The translations under genes and the position numbers were made by a program. From contig JAYFPY010000028.1 of NCBI GenBank assembly GCA_034927505.1, positions 62,001 through 126,000 of the forward strand: 64,000 nt of DNA, read 5' to 3'. The first letter of the stretch is position 1; each line of letters begins with the position of its first letter. Positions 45,404-52,978 of this stretch are shown here, one piece after another. This stretch comes from RUG100 sp034927505. GTDB taxonomy: Bacteria; Bacillota; Clostridia; Peptostreptococcales; Anaerovoracaceae. The notes under the pieces are model-generated. The model was not told where the DNA came from, made no database searches, and saw only the letters and a program-made list of their open reading frames with translations.

Positions 45404-47183
45404 TTTGCTTCTCCTCTTTATTCATGCATTTTTTCGGACATATCTGACTGCACAGTCCGCAGCCCGTGCAGAGGCTTCTGTCTATGAATGCTTTTTCATC
45501 ACGTGTTATTATGGCCGGGCATCCCAGCTGATCGATGCATCTCATACATCCGATGCACTCTTCGGCATCCACCTTCACTTTGTCCGGCGTTTTTATTATT
45601 GCTATGCACGGCGATTTGAAAATTATTGCCCGCACGCCTTTTTCATCGGCTGTGGCCTTCACTGCCGCCACCGATGCGGTGTAGTCCCGCGGGTCCACAG
45701 TCCTTACAGACTTCACGCCGACCCCTTCCAGCACTTTTTCTATATCCACCGGTTCTGTCATCGTGCCCATCATCGTTCTGCCTATTCCCGGATGAGGCTG
45801 ATGTCCCGTCATGGCTGTCGTGGAATTGTCCAGTACGACCAGTATCATTTCCGCCTGATTGTACACGGCATTGACCACTCCGGTAATGCCGCTGGCAAAG
45901 AATGTAGAATCTCCCACAAAAGCGAAATTCAAAGTCTTGTTATCGGCGTGATACAGACCCTGAGCCATAGTCACGCCCGCACCCATGCACAGACATGTGT
46001 CTACCATATCCAGCGGCGCCGCATTGCCTAAAGTGTAGCAGCCGATATCTCCGCAAAATATGGCGTTCCTGTCTTTCACAGCCTGTTTCACTGCGTAGAA
46101 CGCCCCCCTGTGAGGACATCCTGCGCACAGCACCGGAGGTCTGACCGGCATGTCCGGAGCCCCGCTGTACTCGCTGTGATCTATGCCGGTTTTTATCCCG
46201 GTCTCTTTTTCTATTATCTTGGATATTATCTCAGCGGACAGCTCTCCCGCACATGGTACAGTGCCGGTTCTCTTTCCTTTGATCCTGCCTCTGTTCATGT
46301 ATATCAGGGCATCTTCTATATATGGATCCAGTTCTTCGAATGCAATTATTTGGTCGACACCTTCCATGAATTTTTCCGCCAGCTGTGTCGGGAAAGGATA
46401 CGGCGTCGCCACTTTCAGCACCGTAAATTTCTCTTCATGTCCTCTAATGGCCTCCATCACATATGCGTGGCTGATACCGCCGCATGCTATGCCGATCCTG
46501 CCGTTTCCTTCTATTGTATTTCCCGGGTATTTGGAAAACTCCGCAGCGATCTTCGGTTCACGGGCTTCCAGCTCCAGTTTCTTTTTGTAGGACAGTTTCG
46601 GGAAGATGACCCACTTGCTGTCCTTCACGAATCCTTCCGGCGCTTTCGGCACTCTTATCTCAGGCACCTCTATGTCGGCGCATGCGTGACATACCCGCGT
46701 AGTCGCTCTGAGTATCACAGGAGTATGATGGCTTTCCGAGAATTCGAATGCGTCCCGAACCGCCGTAAAAGCCTGTTCAGGCGAGTCGCAGTCGAACACT
46801 GGTATCTTTGCATATTTCCCGAAATGCCTGGTGTCCTGCTCTGTCTGCGACGAGATCGGACCCGGATCGTCGGCCACATATATGACCATCCCGCCCTTCA
46901 CTCCTATATAGTTGACACACATGACCGGGTCGGAAGCCACGTTGAGTCCCATCTGTTTCATGGTCACCAGAGATCTTGCCCCGGCATAAGCCGCTCCTGC
47001 AGCGACTTCGGCTCCGGCTTTCTCATTTACCGACCATTCTACATGGACATTGCCCGGGTTCCTCTTTGCTATCGTCTCCAGGACTTCGGTGGACGGCGTC
47101 CCCGGATATCCTGCGACCAGCTGTACTCCGGCGGCCAGAGCCCCAACAGCGATGGCCTCGTTTCCCATTAGTAATTCTTTCAT
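45396..47183 (-). CDS. iorA: Indolepyruvate:ferredoxin oxidoreductase, alpha subunit
   Basis: About 595 residues from ATG 47183, which has GAGGAGACGG upstream; the frame is open further but runs into the leader RNA. It has pyrimidine and TPP-binding domains (GYPGTPSTEV, GDIGCYTLG, GDSTFFASG) and two C-terminal ferredoxin clusters (CIGCMRCIDQLGC, CTGCGLCSQICPKKC). The substrates of the family are indolepyruvate, phenylpyruvate and 4-hydroxyphenylpyruvate. A T-box leader precedes it. Confidence 0.94.
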   Translation of the reverse strand: MKELLMGNEAIAVGALAAGVQLVAGYPGTPSTEVLETIAKRNPGNVHVEWSVNEKAGAEVAAGAAYAGARSLVTMKQMGLNVASDPVMCVNYIGVKGGMVIYVADDPGPISSQTEQDTRHFGKYAKIPVFDCDSPEQAFTAVRDAFEFSESHHTPVILRATTRVCHACADIEVPEIRVPKAPEGFVKDSKWVIFPKLSYKKKLELEAREPKIAAEFSKYPGNTIEGNGRIGIACGGISHAYVMEAIRGHEEKFTVLKVATPYPFPTQLAEKFMEGVDQIIAFEELDPYIEDALIYMNRGRIKGKRTGTVPCAGELSAEIISKIIEKETGIKTGIDHSEYSGAPDMPVRPPVLCAGCPHRGAFYAVKQAVKDRNAIFCGDIGCYTLGNAAPLDMVDTCLCMGAGVTMAQGLYHADNKTLNFAFVGDSTFFASGITGVVNAVYNQAEMILVVLDNSTTAMTGHQPHPGIGRTMMGTMTEPVDIEKVLEGVGVKSVRTVDPRDYTASVAAVKATADEKGVRAIIFKSPCIAIIKTPDKVKVDAEECIGCMRCIDQLGCPAIITRDEKAFIDRSLCTGCGLCSQICPKKCMNKEEKQND

Positions 47184-47211
47184 TATTTTCCGTCTCCTCA
47201 TTGTGCACGCC

Positions 47212-47500
47212 AAAAAACAAAAATTGTCCCTGATATACTCAAGGACAGAATATCTTCTGCGGTGCCACCTTGTTTGATCATCCTTTCTCGAATGATCCTC
47301 TCGGTACGATGCAAACACATCGCTGTCATGTTACGCCTGATCCATACGTCCGTAAATACTCGATCTTATATTCCTGTCTTTTGACTGATCTTTCCTCCGG
47401 CCCTCTGCGGCCCATATCTCCTGCAGCCCTCTGCGAAGATCACACCATCCTTCGCTCTCTGTCAGCACTTGCAGACCTTTTCCCGCTTCATAGGTTTTTG
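47212..47500 (-). promoter_or_regulatory. T-box leader controlling iorA-iorB-paaK
   Basis: The minus strand shows the T-box sequence AAGGTGGCACCGCAG (47257-47272) ahead of a terminator (47224-47248, then a T-rich run to 47212). The Stem I distal motif GGATGGTGTGA lies upstream. Stem I closes with GCGG/CCGC and CTGCA/TGCAG, leaving GAGATATGGG on the 3' side of the specifier loop; TAT (Tyr) or TGG (Trp) are the candidate specifiers, both aromatic. Uncharged tRNA should prevent termination and switch the operon on. Confidence 0.9.
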
Positions 47501-47514
47501 TTTTATTGGTAATC

Positions 47515-47544
47515 AGTGTATCATTTTTGGCAGGCAAATGTCAA
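47515..47544 (-). promoter_or_regulatory. Promoter of the T-box/ior operon
   Basis: TTGACA (47539-47544), 18 bp, TACACT (47515-47520) on the minus strand, about 15 bp before the T-box RNA. Confidence 0.6.
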
Positions 47545-47552
47545 TCTTGTTA

Positions 47553-47606
47553 TTGACATATGCCATAAACCCGTATATACTCATATTATCGGCATATGCC
47601 ATAAAC
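47553..47606 (+). promoter_or_regulatory. Promoter with direct-repeat operators for the DUF134 gene
   Basis: TTGACA (47553-47558), 17 bp, TATACT (47576-47581). The 14-bp sequence CATATGCCATAAAC occurs twice (47557-47570 and 47593-47606), one copy overlapping -35 and one downstream of -10. This is a likely pair of repressor sites, perhaps for the DUF134 product itself. Confidence 0.7.
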
Positions 47607-47624
47607 TATCACGAGGAGGTGCCC

Positions 47625-47999
47625 ATGCCAAGACCATGTAAAAAGAGAAGGATATGCTGCATGCCAAGAGCCGAGTCATTCGGTCCCAGTTCATGCAGAT
47701 CTGCCGGTCAGATCAATCTGACCCTCGACGAATTCGAATCGATCCGTCTGATCGATGTGGAAGGGATGAATCAGGAACAGTGCGCCGCTCAGATGGGCAT
47801 TGCGCGTACAACAGCCCAGGCCATATACAACTCGGCCCGGCACAAAACCGGACTGGCTCTGACAGAAGGACTGGATCTGATCATCAGCGGAGGCGAATAT
47901 CAGCTGTGCCACGGCGGCAGCTGCGGCTGCGGGAAAGGCCTCAAAGGAGGATGCCGCAAAGATAAATCAAACAGGAAAAACACAGGAGGATCAAAATGA
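47625..47999 (+). CDS. DUF134-family DNA-binding protein
   Basis: A 124-residue protein starting at 47625 after GAGGAGG. The N-terminus MPRPCKKRRICCMP and the helix-turn-helix LTLDEFESIRLIDVEGMNQE / AAQMGIARTTAQ are the DUF134 signature. The C-terminus is rich in cysteine and glycine (CHGGSCGCGKGL), a likely iron-sulfur or metal site. Such proteins accompany NifX/NifB-like genes, and one follows here with an ATGA overlap. It is probably a metal- or redox-responsive repressor (inference). Confidence 0.88.
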   Translation: MPRPCKKRRICCMPRAESFGPSSCRSAGQINLTLDEFESIRLIDVEGMNQEQCAAQMGIARTTAQAIYNSARHKTGLALTEGLDLIISGGEYQLCHGGSCGCGKGLKGGCRKDKSNRKNTGGSK

Positions 48000-48355
48000 A
48001 CGTAGCAGTAACTTATGAAAATGAACAGGTATTCCAGCATTTCGGACACACTCCGGCTTTCAAGGTGTACAGCATCGATGACGGAAAGGTGACCGGTTCG
48101 GAAGTAGTGAACACCGGAGAAGCCGGTCACGGTGCGCTGGCAGGATTCCTGCAGGACAGGAGTATCACCGTCCTCATATGCGGAGGCATCGGCGGAGGCG
48201 CCAGAACGGCCCTGACAGAAGCAGGCATAGAACTCTATCCGGGAGTATCCGGAAAGGCCGATGAAATAATAGAAAACTTCATTGCCGGCACTCTGGATTT
48301 CGATCCTGACACTATGTGCTCTCACCACGGTGCAGATCACGTATGTCATCAGTAG
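47996..48355 (+). CDS. NifX/NifB-like iron-molybdenum cofactor-type protein
   Basis: A 119-residue member of the dinitrogenase iron-molybdenum cofactor family (NVAVTYENEQVFQHFGHTPA, VLICGGIGGGARTALTEAGI). The C-terminus has CSHHGADHVCH, a potential metal site. No nif genes are near, so a role in nitrogen fixation is unlikely; metal or Fe-S cluster handling with its DUF134 partner fits better. Coupled to DUF134 by ATGA. Confidence 0.85.
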   Translation: MNVAVTYENEQVFQHFGHTPAFKVYSIDDGKVTGSEVVNTGEAGHGALAGFLQDRSITVLICGGIGGGARTALTEAGIELYPGVSGKADEIIENFIAGTLDFDPDTMCSHHGADHVCHQ

Positions 48356-48414
48356 GGCCCTGACTAAACAGCAAATCATTGATTACATCTTGATGTGCAG
48401 ATCACGTATGTCAT
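48330..48414 (+). repeat. 20-bp direct repeat at the 3' end of the NifX-like gene
   Basis: GTGCAGATCACGTATGTCAT occurs at 48330-48349 (the codons for GADHVCH) and again at 48395-48414 after the stop; a short duplication or remnant of a longer reading frame. Confidence 0.75.
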
Positions 48415-48461
48415 TGGCAAGATACGTGGTCCCGGACACATCGATCATGATTTAGGCGAAA

Positions 48462-48508
48462 AAAAAGGATGTTTTTCTGTATTTTACAGATGGCATCCTT
48501 TTTATTTT
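48462..48508 (+). terminator. Terminator of the DUF134/NifX-like operon
   Basis: AAAAGGATG and CATCCTTTT arms around a loop, followed by TATTTT. Confidence 0.75.
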
Positions 48509-48568
48509 AGTGATATATATTCTTCTTCTCCCTCACAGTACATTTCGGATATCGCTCCCTTGGAGCGG

Positions 48569-48681
48569 TGCTCAGTCGCCTTATTTTTGGCTTACCGAGA
48601 ACGAATTTTCAACGTTTCTAAAGGGTCGATCTCCCTTGAGGGGGAAATCCAAAATGAAAAACCGCTGCAACCCATTGGATC
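48569..48681. repeat. Diverged intergenic repeat, copy 2
   Basis: See 4289-4397; the block TTTTCAACGTTTC-AA-GGGTC and the trailing CGCTGCA-CCC...GGATC are shared. The interval 48509-48810 holds no gene I can support; a minus-strand frame at 48581-48808 has no ribosome binding site. Confidence 0.45.
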
Positions 48682-48810
48682 GGTGCCGTGTAGCCTGTTT
48701 TTTGGACGACCGCACACCTTTTCCCAACGCTTCACCTTTTCCAGCCTTACTGATAAATCTCCCGAGCCTCCCGGTTTTTATAAACCGTGCGATAAACGTG
48801 CGATGCATGT

Positions 48811-49248
48811 TCAGAATCTTCGGGGCGTTTCTATATTTCCAACGATGGTTCTCATCATACCCAGCAGCTCCATACCGCCGTCATCGTCGATCCCGTCAAA
48901 AGCTTTGCGGCACCACGCCCTAAGGGAATTGAGTATCTTCGGTTTGACCTCATGGCCTTCAGCAGTCAGCCTGAGTATCCACGCCCTGCCGTCATCCGGG
49001 ACCTGTACTCTGTCGATCCGGTCTTTCTTTTCCAGCGACTGTATGGCCCTGGTCATAACACTTTTATCATAGTGGAGTGCAGATGTCAGTTCCTCCTGCG
49101 TCAGACCGTCATTTTCGTACAGCGACAGCAATATCATGGATTCGGCAACATTGAGATCTGCCGGCGCCAGTTCCTTTTTCATGAACACTTTAAAGTATTT
49201 GTCATAGGACATTATCATTCTTCCTATTTCAGCGTATATCTTCTCCAT
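48811..49248 (-). CDS. MarR-family regulator
   Basis: A 145-residue winged-helix protein (ESMILLSLYENDGLTQEELT, HYDKSVMTRAIQSLEKKD, DDGRAWILRLTAEG). GGAGAAAAG precedes the start, which overlaps the MFS gene end by 20 bp, so the pump comes first and the regulator second. It probably represses this operon through the paired sites at 51685-51745, releasing on a pump substrate. Confidence 0.9.
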   Translation of the reverse strand: MEKIYAEIGRMIMSYDKYFKVFMKKELAPADLNVAESMILLSLYENDGLTQEELTSALHYDKSVMTRAIQSLEKKDRIDRVQVPDDGRAWILRLTAEGHEVKPKILNSLRAWCRKAFDGIDDDGGMELLGMMRTIVGNIETPRRF

Positions 49249-51667
49249 CTTTTCTCCTGCTCCTGTACAGCATCAGCAATACGATCCCCGCCAGGGAAGC
49301 GATGCCCACTGTTACGTAAATCTGTCTGAATCCCACGTTCAATGTTTTCTGGAATGTCGTTTCTATTATATCAGATTTTTCGTCTATGCTGTCCAGATAA
49401 TTTTTCTCAGCTGTTTTAAAAGCTCCGGGCACAGCGGCTTTCAGAACGCCCATCTTTCTTAAGGTATCTTCCATGGACTTTTTCCCGTCGGTCATTCCCG
49501 ACAGAGCCTTTTCCATATTGGCCTTGCTGTTTTTAGCTTTCTGAAGTTTTGCCGATACCTGCGATATCCCCTGCTTCACTCCTGTTATCCCCTGATCTAA
49601 TTTGTCGATCCCGCCATTCAGTTTCTTCTCCTTTGCCGTCATCTTCGATATGTTGCTGTCGAATCCGGAAATGGTCCCGGAAAGCTGATCCAGGCTGTGC
49701 ATTTTATCCAAAGCATCCACTGCAGGCGCCGCCATTTTCTTTTTGAATCCGTCAGGCAGCTGATCCGCCAGCGATTTACTGCCGTCCAAATGCATCTTTG
49801 ACAGTACTGCCTCGGCCCCCGTCAGCTGGCCCTTCATCATCTTCTGAAAACCAAGGCCTTTCTTTATCCCTGAAATGCCTTTTTCCATTTTCCCTTTGGC
49901 CGTCTCCATCTTGGTCAGAGAAGCCTGCTGCTTTGTCAGTGCAGTTTCCATACCGGTTATTCCTTTGCTGACTCCGGCGATACCGGACTGCATGCCGCTC
50001 ATATTTTTTTCTATTTTCGCAAGAGCAGTATCCATGCCCGCAGTCCCCTTGTCAACGCCGTCTATTATCTTCTTCTCTATTGACGGCGTCATCCGGTCAA
50101 ACATAGCCGAAGAAAATTCTTTTGTGTTTGCCACGATGTTAGTCACGTCCGAATCCTTCATTTTGTTCAGCAGCCTTTTGGATACCTTTGTGCTGCTGTT
50201 TCCGCTCATATCTATTTTCACATTTTCCATTTTTGTAAGATCCGGCATGCCTTCGATCCCCTGCTTTTTCATGGCCGTTGTAAGTTCCTGCGCATAGGGC
50301 AGTTTCGGCACTGACAGCGTATCAGGCAGCATGTCCATAACATCTCCCTGGACCTGCACTCCGGCGTGGGCGATGAATCCCACCATTATTGCCGGTGCTA
50401 TGACGGTGCCGATAGACCTGACCAGCGACAGAGTAGCCAGTGCAGAATTGGCTTCTTTCTTCTTTGTATGTTCCAGCATCATATAGTTCAGCGGCGCACC
50501 CATGGTGAATCCGATGCCAAGACCTATGAGTATCAGGCTGATTATCACCGAGATCCATCCCGGAGACACAGTAGTGACGAAGATGAGAAAGAGAGAGCCG
50601 GCTATGGAAGAAAGGAAGCCGATGGACAGGACCACTTTCGGCCCTCTTTTATCGGTCATTTTACCGGAAAGAGGCGCGCCTATCCCTGCAAAGGCGCCCA
50701 GTATTATAACGAAATATCCACCGCTGCCCGATGGGACCTTCATGCAGTTTTCGCACATCTGCGGCACGAAGACCAGCCCCATGAGAATGACCCCGGTCAT
50801 CACGGAAATCATCAGCACGATGAGTATGGATCTGTTTTTGAAATAGGAAAGATTCATCACCGGATCTTCCGCTCTCTTTTCCACCAGTATGAATAACGGC
50901 AGCAGGATGAAGAACACCAGCAGGAACGGATATACATCAGTTGATCTCAAGGTCGCAGTAAAATCGAAAAAGTCGATATTTTTCAGTCCGTACATCAGAG
51001 CCAGTATCATGATCACCAGGACCAGTATCCCGGCGCCGTCTATGCGCCCCTCCGCTTTCTCCTTATTGTTTGGCAGAGCGACCAGTCCGGCGATTATTAT
51101 GAATACAGTTATCGGAACGTTGATGTAGAAAATGAACTGCCAGTTGTCCGTTCCGAACAGATCCAGCACTGCGCTCCCCACACTGGCGCCGAATATATTT
51201 GCAACTCCGTATACGCCTCCTACAAGGCCCAGCGCCATCCCTCTTTTTTCAGGCGGAAATGTGGTCCCGAACTCTGCGGTGGCCACAGGCACGATACCGC
51301 CGCCGCCGATGGCCTGCACCGCTCTTGCTGCGAGCAGCCATACAAAACTGCCGCTGCCCTCAGACAGTCCGCAGAACAGAGACCCTACTCCGAACAGAGT
51401 AATGCTGGCAATATATACATATTTTCGACCCATCCGGTCTGCCAGCTTTCCCATGACCGGTATACTGGCGGCATAAGCCAGCGTGTATATGGTTATCATC
51501 CATATGCCGGTATTGTCGTTTACATTCATGGAATTCTGTATTACAGTTCTGGCCGGCGTCACTATTCCGGTGTCCAGCGCACCCATGAAAATGCCCAGCA
51601 GATACACTGCCATTACCAATCCAAAATTTGTTTTTCGACCGCTTCCGGCCGGGGTTTCTAAAGTCAT
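49229..51667 (-). CDS. MFS (DHA2) drug exporter with a ~350-residue extracytoplasmic insert
   Basis: 812 residues. The first ~435 form the usual 13 helices of a 14-helix DHA2 exporter (motif A GKLADRMGRKY, motif C-like GGVYGVANIFGASVG). Then comes a long hydrophilic stretch, about 436-785, rich in Gly/Ile/Met/Lys heptad-like units (MSGMQSGIAGVSKGITGM, KMEKGISGIKKGL, LDQGITGVKQGISQ), before the last helix (TVGIASLAGIVLLML). Typical DHA2 pumps are about 480-550 aa. The insert is predicted coiled coil outside the membrane and may act as a docking stalk. Proton-driven efflux is inferred. Confidence 0.88.
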   Translation of the reverse strand: MTLETPAGSGRKTNFGLVMAVYLLGIFMGALDTGIVTPARTVIQNSMNVNDNTGIWMITIYTLAYAASIPVMGKLADRMGRKYVYIASITLFGVGSLFCGLSEGSGSFVWLLAARAVQAIGGGGIVPVATAEFGTTFPPEKRGMALGLVGGVYGVANIFGASVGSAVLDLFGTDNWQFIFYINVPITVFIIIAGLVALPNNKEKAEGRIDGAGILVLVIMILALMYGLKNIDFFDFTATLRSTDVYPFLLVFFILLPLFILVEKRAEDPVMNLSYFKNRSILIVLMISVMTGVILMGLVFVPQMCENCMKVPSGSGGYFVIILGAFAGIGAPLSGKMTDKRGPKVVLSIGFLSSIAGSLFLIFVTTVSPGWISVIISLILIGLGIGFTMGAPLNYMMLEHTKKKEANSALATLSLVRSIGTVIAPAIMVGFIAHAGVQVQGDVMDMLPDTLSVPKLPYAQELTTAMKKQGIEGMPDLTKMENVKIDMSGNSSTKVSKRLLNKMKDSDVTNIVANTKEFSSAMFDRMTPSIEKKIIDGVDKGTAGMDTALAKIEKNMSGMQSGIAGVSKGITGMETALTKQQASLTKMETAKGKMEKGISGIKKGLGFQKMMKGQLTGAEAVLSKMHLDGSKSLADQLPDGFKKKMAAPAVDALDKMHSLDQLSGTISGFDSNISKMTAKEKKLNGGIDKLDQGITGVKQGISQVSAKLQKAKNSKANMEKALSGMTDGKKSMEDTLRKMGVLKAAVPGAFKTAEKNYLDSIDEKSDIIETTFQKTLNVGFRQIYVTVGIASLAGIVLLMLYRSRRKDGEDIR

Positions 51668-51684
51668 TTTTTGTCCTCACAAAA

Positions 51685-51745
51685 ATATAGTTGCAGTTGC
51701 AATTAAATCCATACTACCACGAATTGATTGCATTTGCAACTATAT
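51685..51745 (-). promoter_or_regulatory. MFS-marR promoter with two inverted operator copies
   Basis: On the minus strand, TTGCAA (51734-51739), 17 bp, TAGTAT (51711-51716). Two 19-bp sites, ATATAGTTGCAGTTGCAAT (51685-51703) and the inverted near-copy at 51727-51745 (17 of 19 identical), flank the -10 and overlap -35. TTGCA-type dyads are typical MarR operators. Confidence 0.75.
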
Positions 51746-51761
51746 TTATTTTTGATGTCTC

Positions 51762-52964
51762 CTATTTCATAGTGTCGATCAAAGCATCTGCCAGGCCGTC
51801 CATTTCATCTGTCGTCTGACTGTTCAGCGACGACAGCACCGTTATCTGTTCATTGAGTACGGTCATTTCCTTCATGTCGTCCAGGAATTCCGCCATCAGC
51901 GATCCCGCCTTCGGCGCCCAGGATCCGTTCTCTACGATCCCGAATACTCTCTTCTGCAGATTCAGCGCCTGCATATCCATGAGGAAATTCTTCATCGGCG
52001 GATATATCCCCAGGTTGTATGTCACCGATGCCAGCACCACATGACTGACTCTGAAAGTCTCGGATATGAGCTGGGATACGTGGGTCTTTGACACATCGTA
52101 CATGACAGTGTTGGTCATTCCCTTTTCCGCCAGCTTTGTCGCCAGTATCTCCGCAGCTTTCTCCGTATTTCCATACATGCTGGCATAAGCTATCATCACG
52201 CCTTTTTCTTCCGGCTCGTATCTGCTCCATTTGTCGTATTTGTCCAGGAAGTACCCCAGATCCTTTCTCCAGACAGGTCCGTGCAGAGGACATATCATCT
52301 TTATGTCTATAGTCGCCGCTTTCTTCAGCAGAGCCTGCACGTGAGGTCCGTACTTGCCGACGATATTGGTATAGTATCTTCTGGCTTCATCCAGCCAGTC
52401 TCTGTCAAAGTCCACTTCATCAGCAAACAGCTTTCCGTCCAGAGCGCCGAATGTACCGAAGGCATCGGCTGCAAAGAGCACGCCGTTTGTGGTGTCGAAG
52501 GTAACCATGGCCTCCGGCCAGTGTACCATCGGCGCCGCTACAAATGTGACTGTATGATCTCCGAAAGATTGAGTATCGCCTTCTTTTACTTCCTTCAGTT
52601 TGTGTCCGTCTATTGCAAAACCGAACTGATGCATCATCATAAAAGCTCTCTCAGTACTGATTATGGTCACCTTCGGATAGCGCATCAGCAGCTCTTCGAT
52701 AGCTGCCCCGTGATCCGGTTCCATATGATTGATTACCAGATAATCCAGTGGCTTTCCTTCCAGCAGATGCTCTATATTTTCGAAAAATCCTCTTGCCACC
52801 GACCAGTCTACCGTATCGAACAGGACAGTTTTCTTGTCCTTCAGCAAATATGAATTATATGATACCCCCTTTGGAATTGGATGTATGTTTTCAAACAGTT
52901 CCAGTCTGTGATCGTTTCCGCCTACCCAGTACAGGTCGTCTGTTACTTTTCTTGTACAATACAT
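51762..52964 (-). CDS. fprA: A-type flavodiiron protein
   Basis: A 400-residue flavodiiron protein. The metallo-beta-lactamase domain has diiron ligands H80-x-E82-x-D84-H85, H148, D167 and H228. The C-terminal flavodoxin domain (about 254-400) has the FMN loop YASMYGNTE. These enzymes reduce O2 to water or NO to N2O, usually taking electrons from rubredoxin. It follows by 14 bp a gene whose product ends in a rubredoxin domain, so the two very probably work together. Confidence 0.94.
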   Translation of the reverse strand: MYCTRKVTDDLYWVGGNDHRLELFENIHPIPKGVSYNSYLLKDKKTVLFDTVDWSVARGFFENIEHLLEGKPLDYLVINHMEPDHGAAIEELLMRYPKVTIISTERAFMMMHQFGFAIDGHKLKEVKEGDTQSFGDHTVTFVAAPMVHWPEAMVTFDTTNGVLFAADAFGTFGALDGKLFADEVDFDRDWLDEARRYYTNIVGKYGPHVQALLKKAATIDIKMICPLHGPVWRKDLGYFLDKYDKWSRYEPEEKGVMIAYASMYGNTEKAAEILATKLAEKGMTNTVMYDVSKTHVSQLISETFRVSHVVLASVTYNLGIYPPMKNFLMDMQALNLQKRVFGIVENGSWAPKAGSLMAEFLDDMKEMTVLNEQITVLSSLNSQTTDEMDGLADALIDTMK

Positions 52965-52978
52965 TTTTTACCTCCTTG

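Noticed and set aside
46110..47171. 353-residue plus-strand open frame
   Set aside because: It is antisense to iorA, whose motifs are unmistakable.
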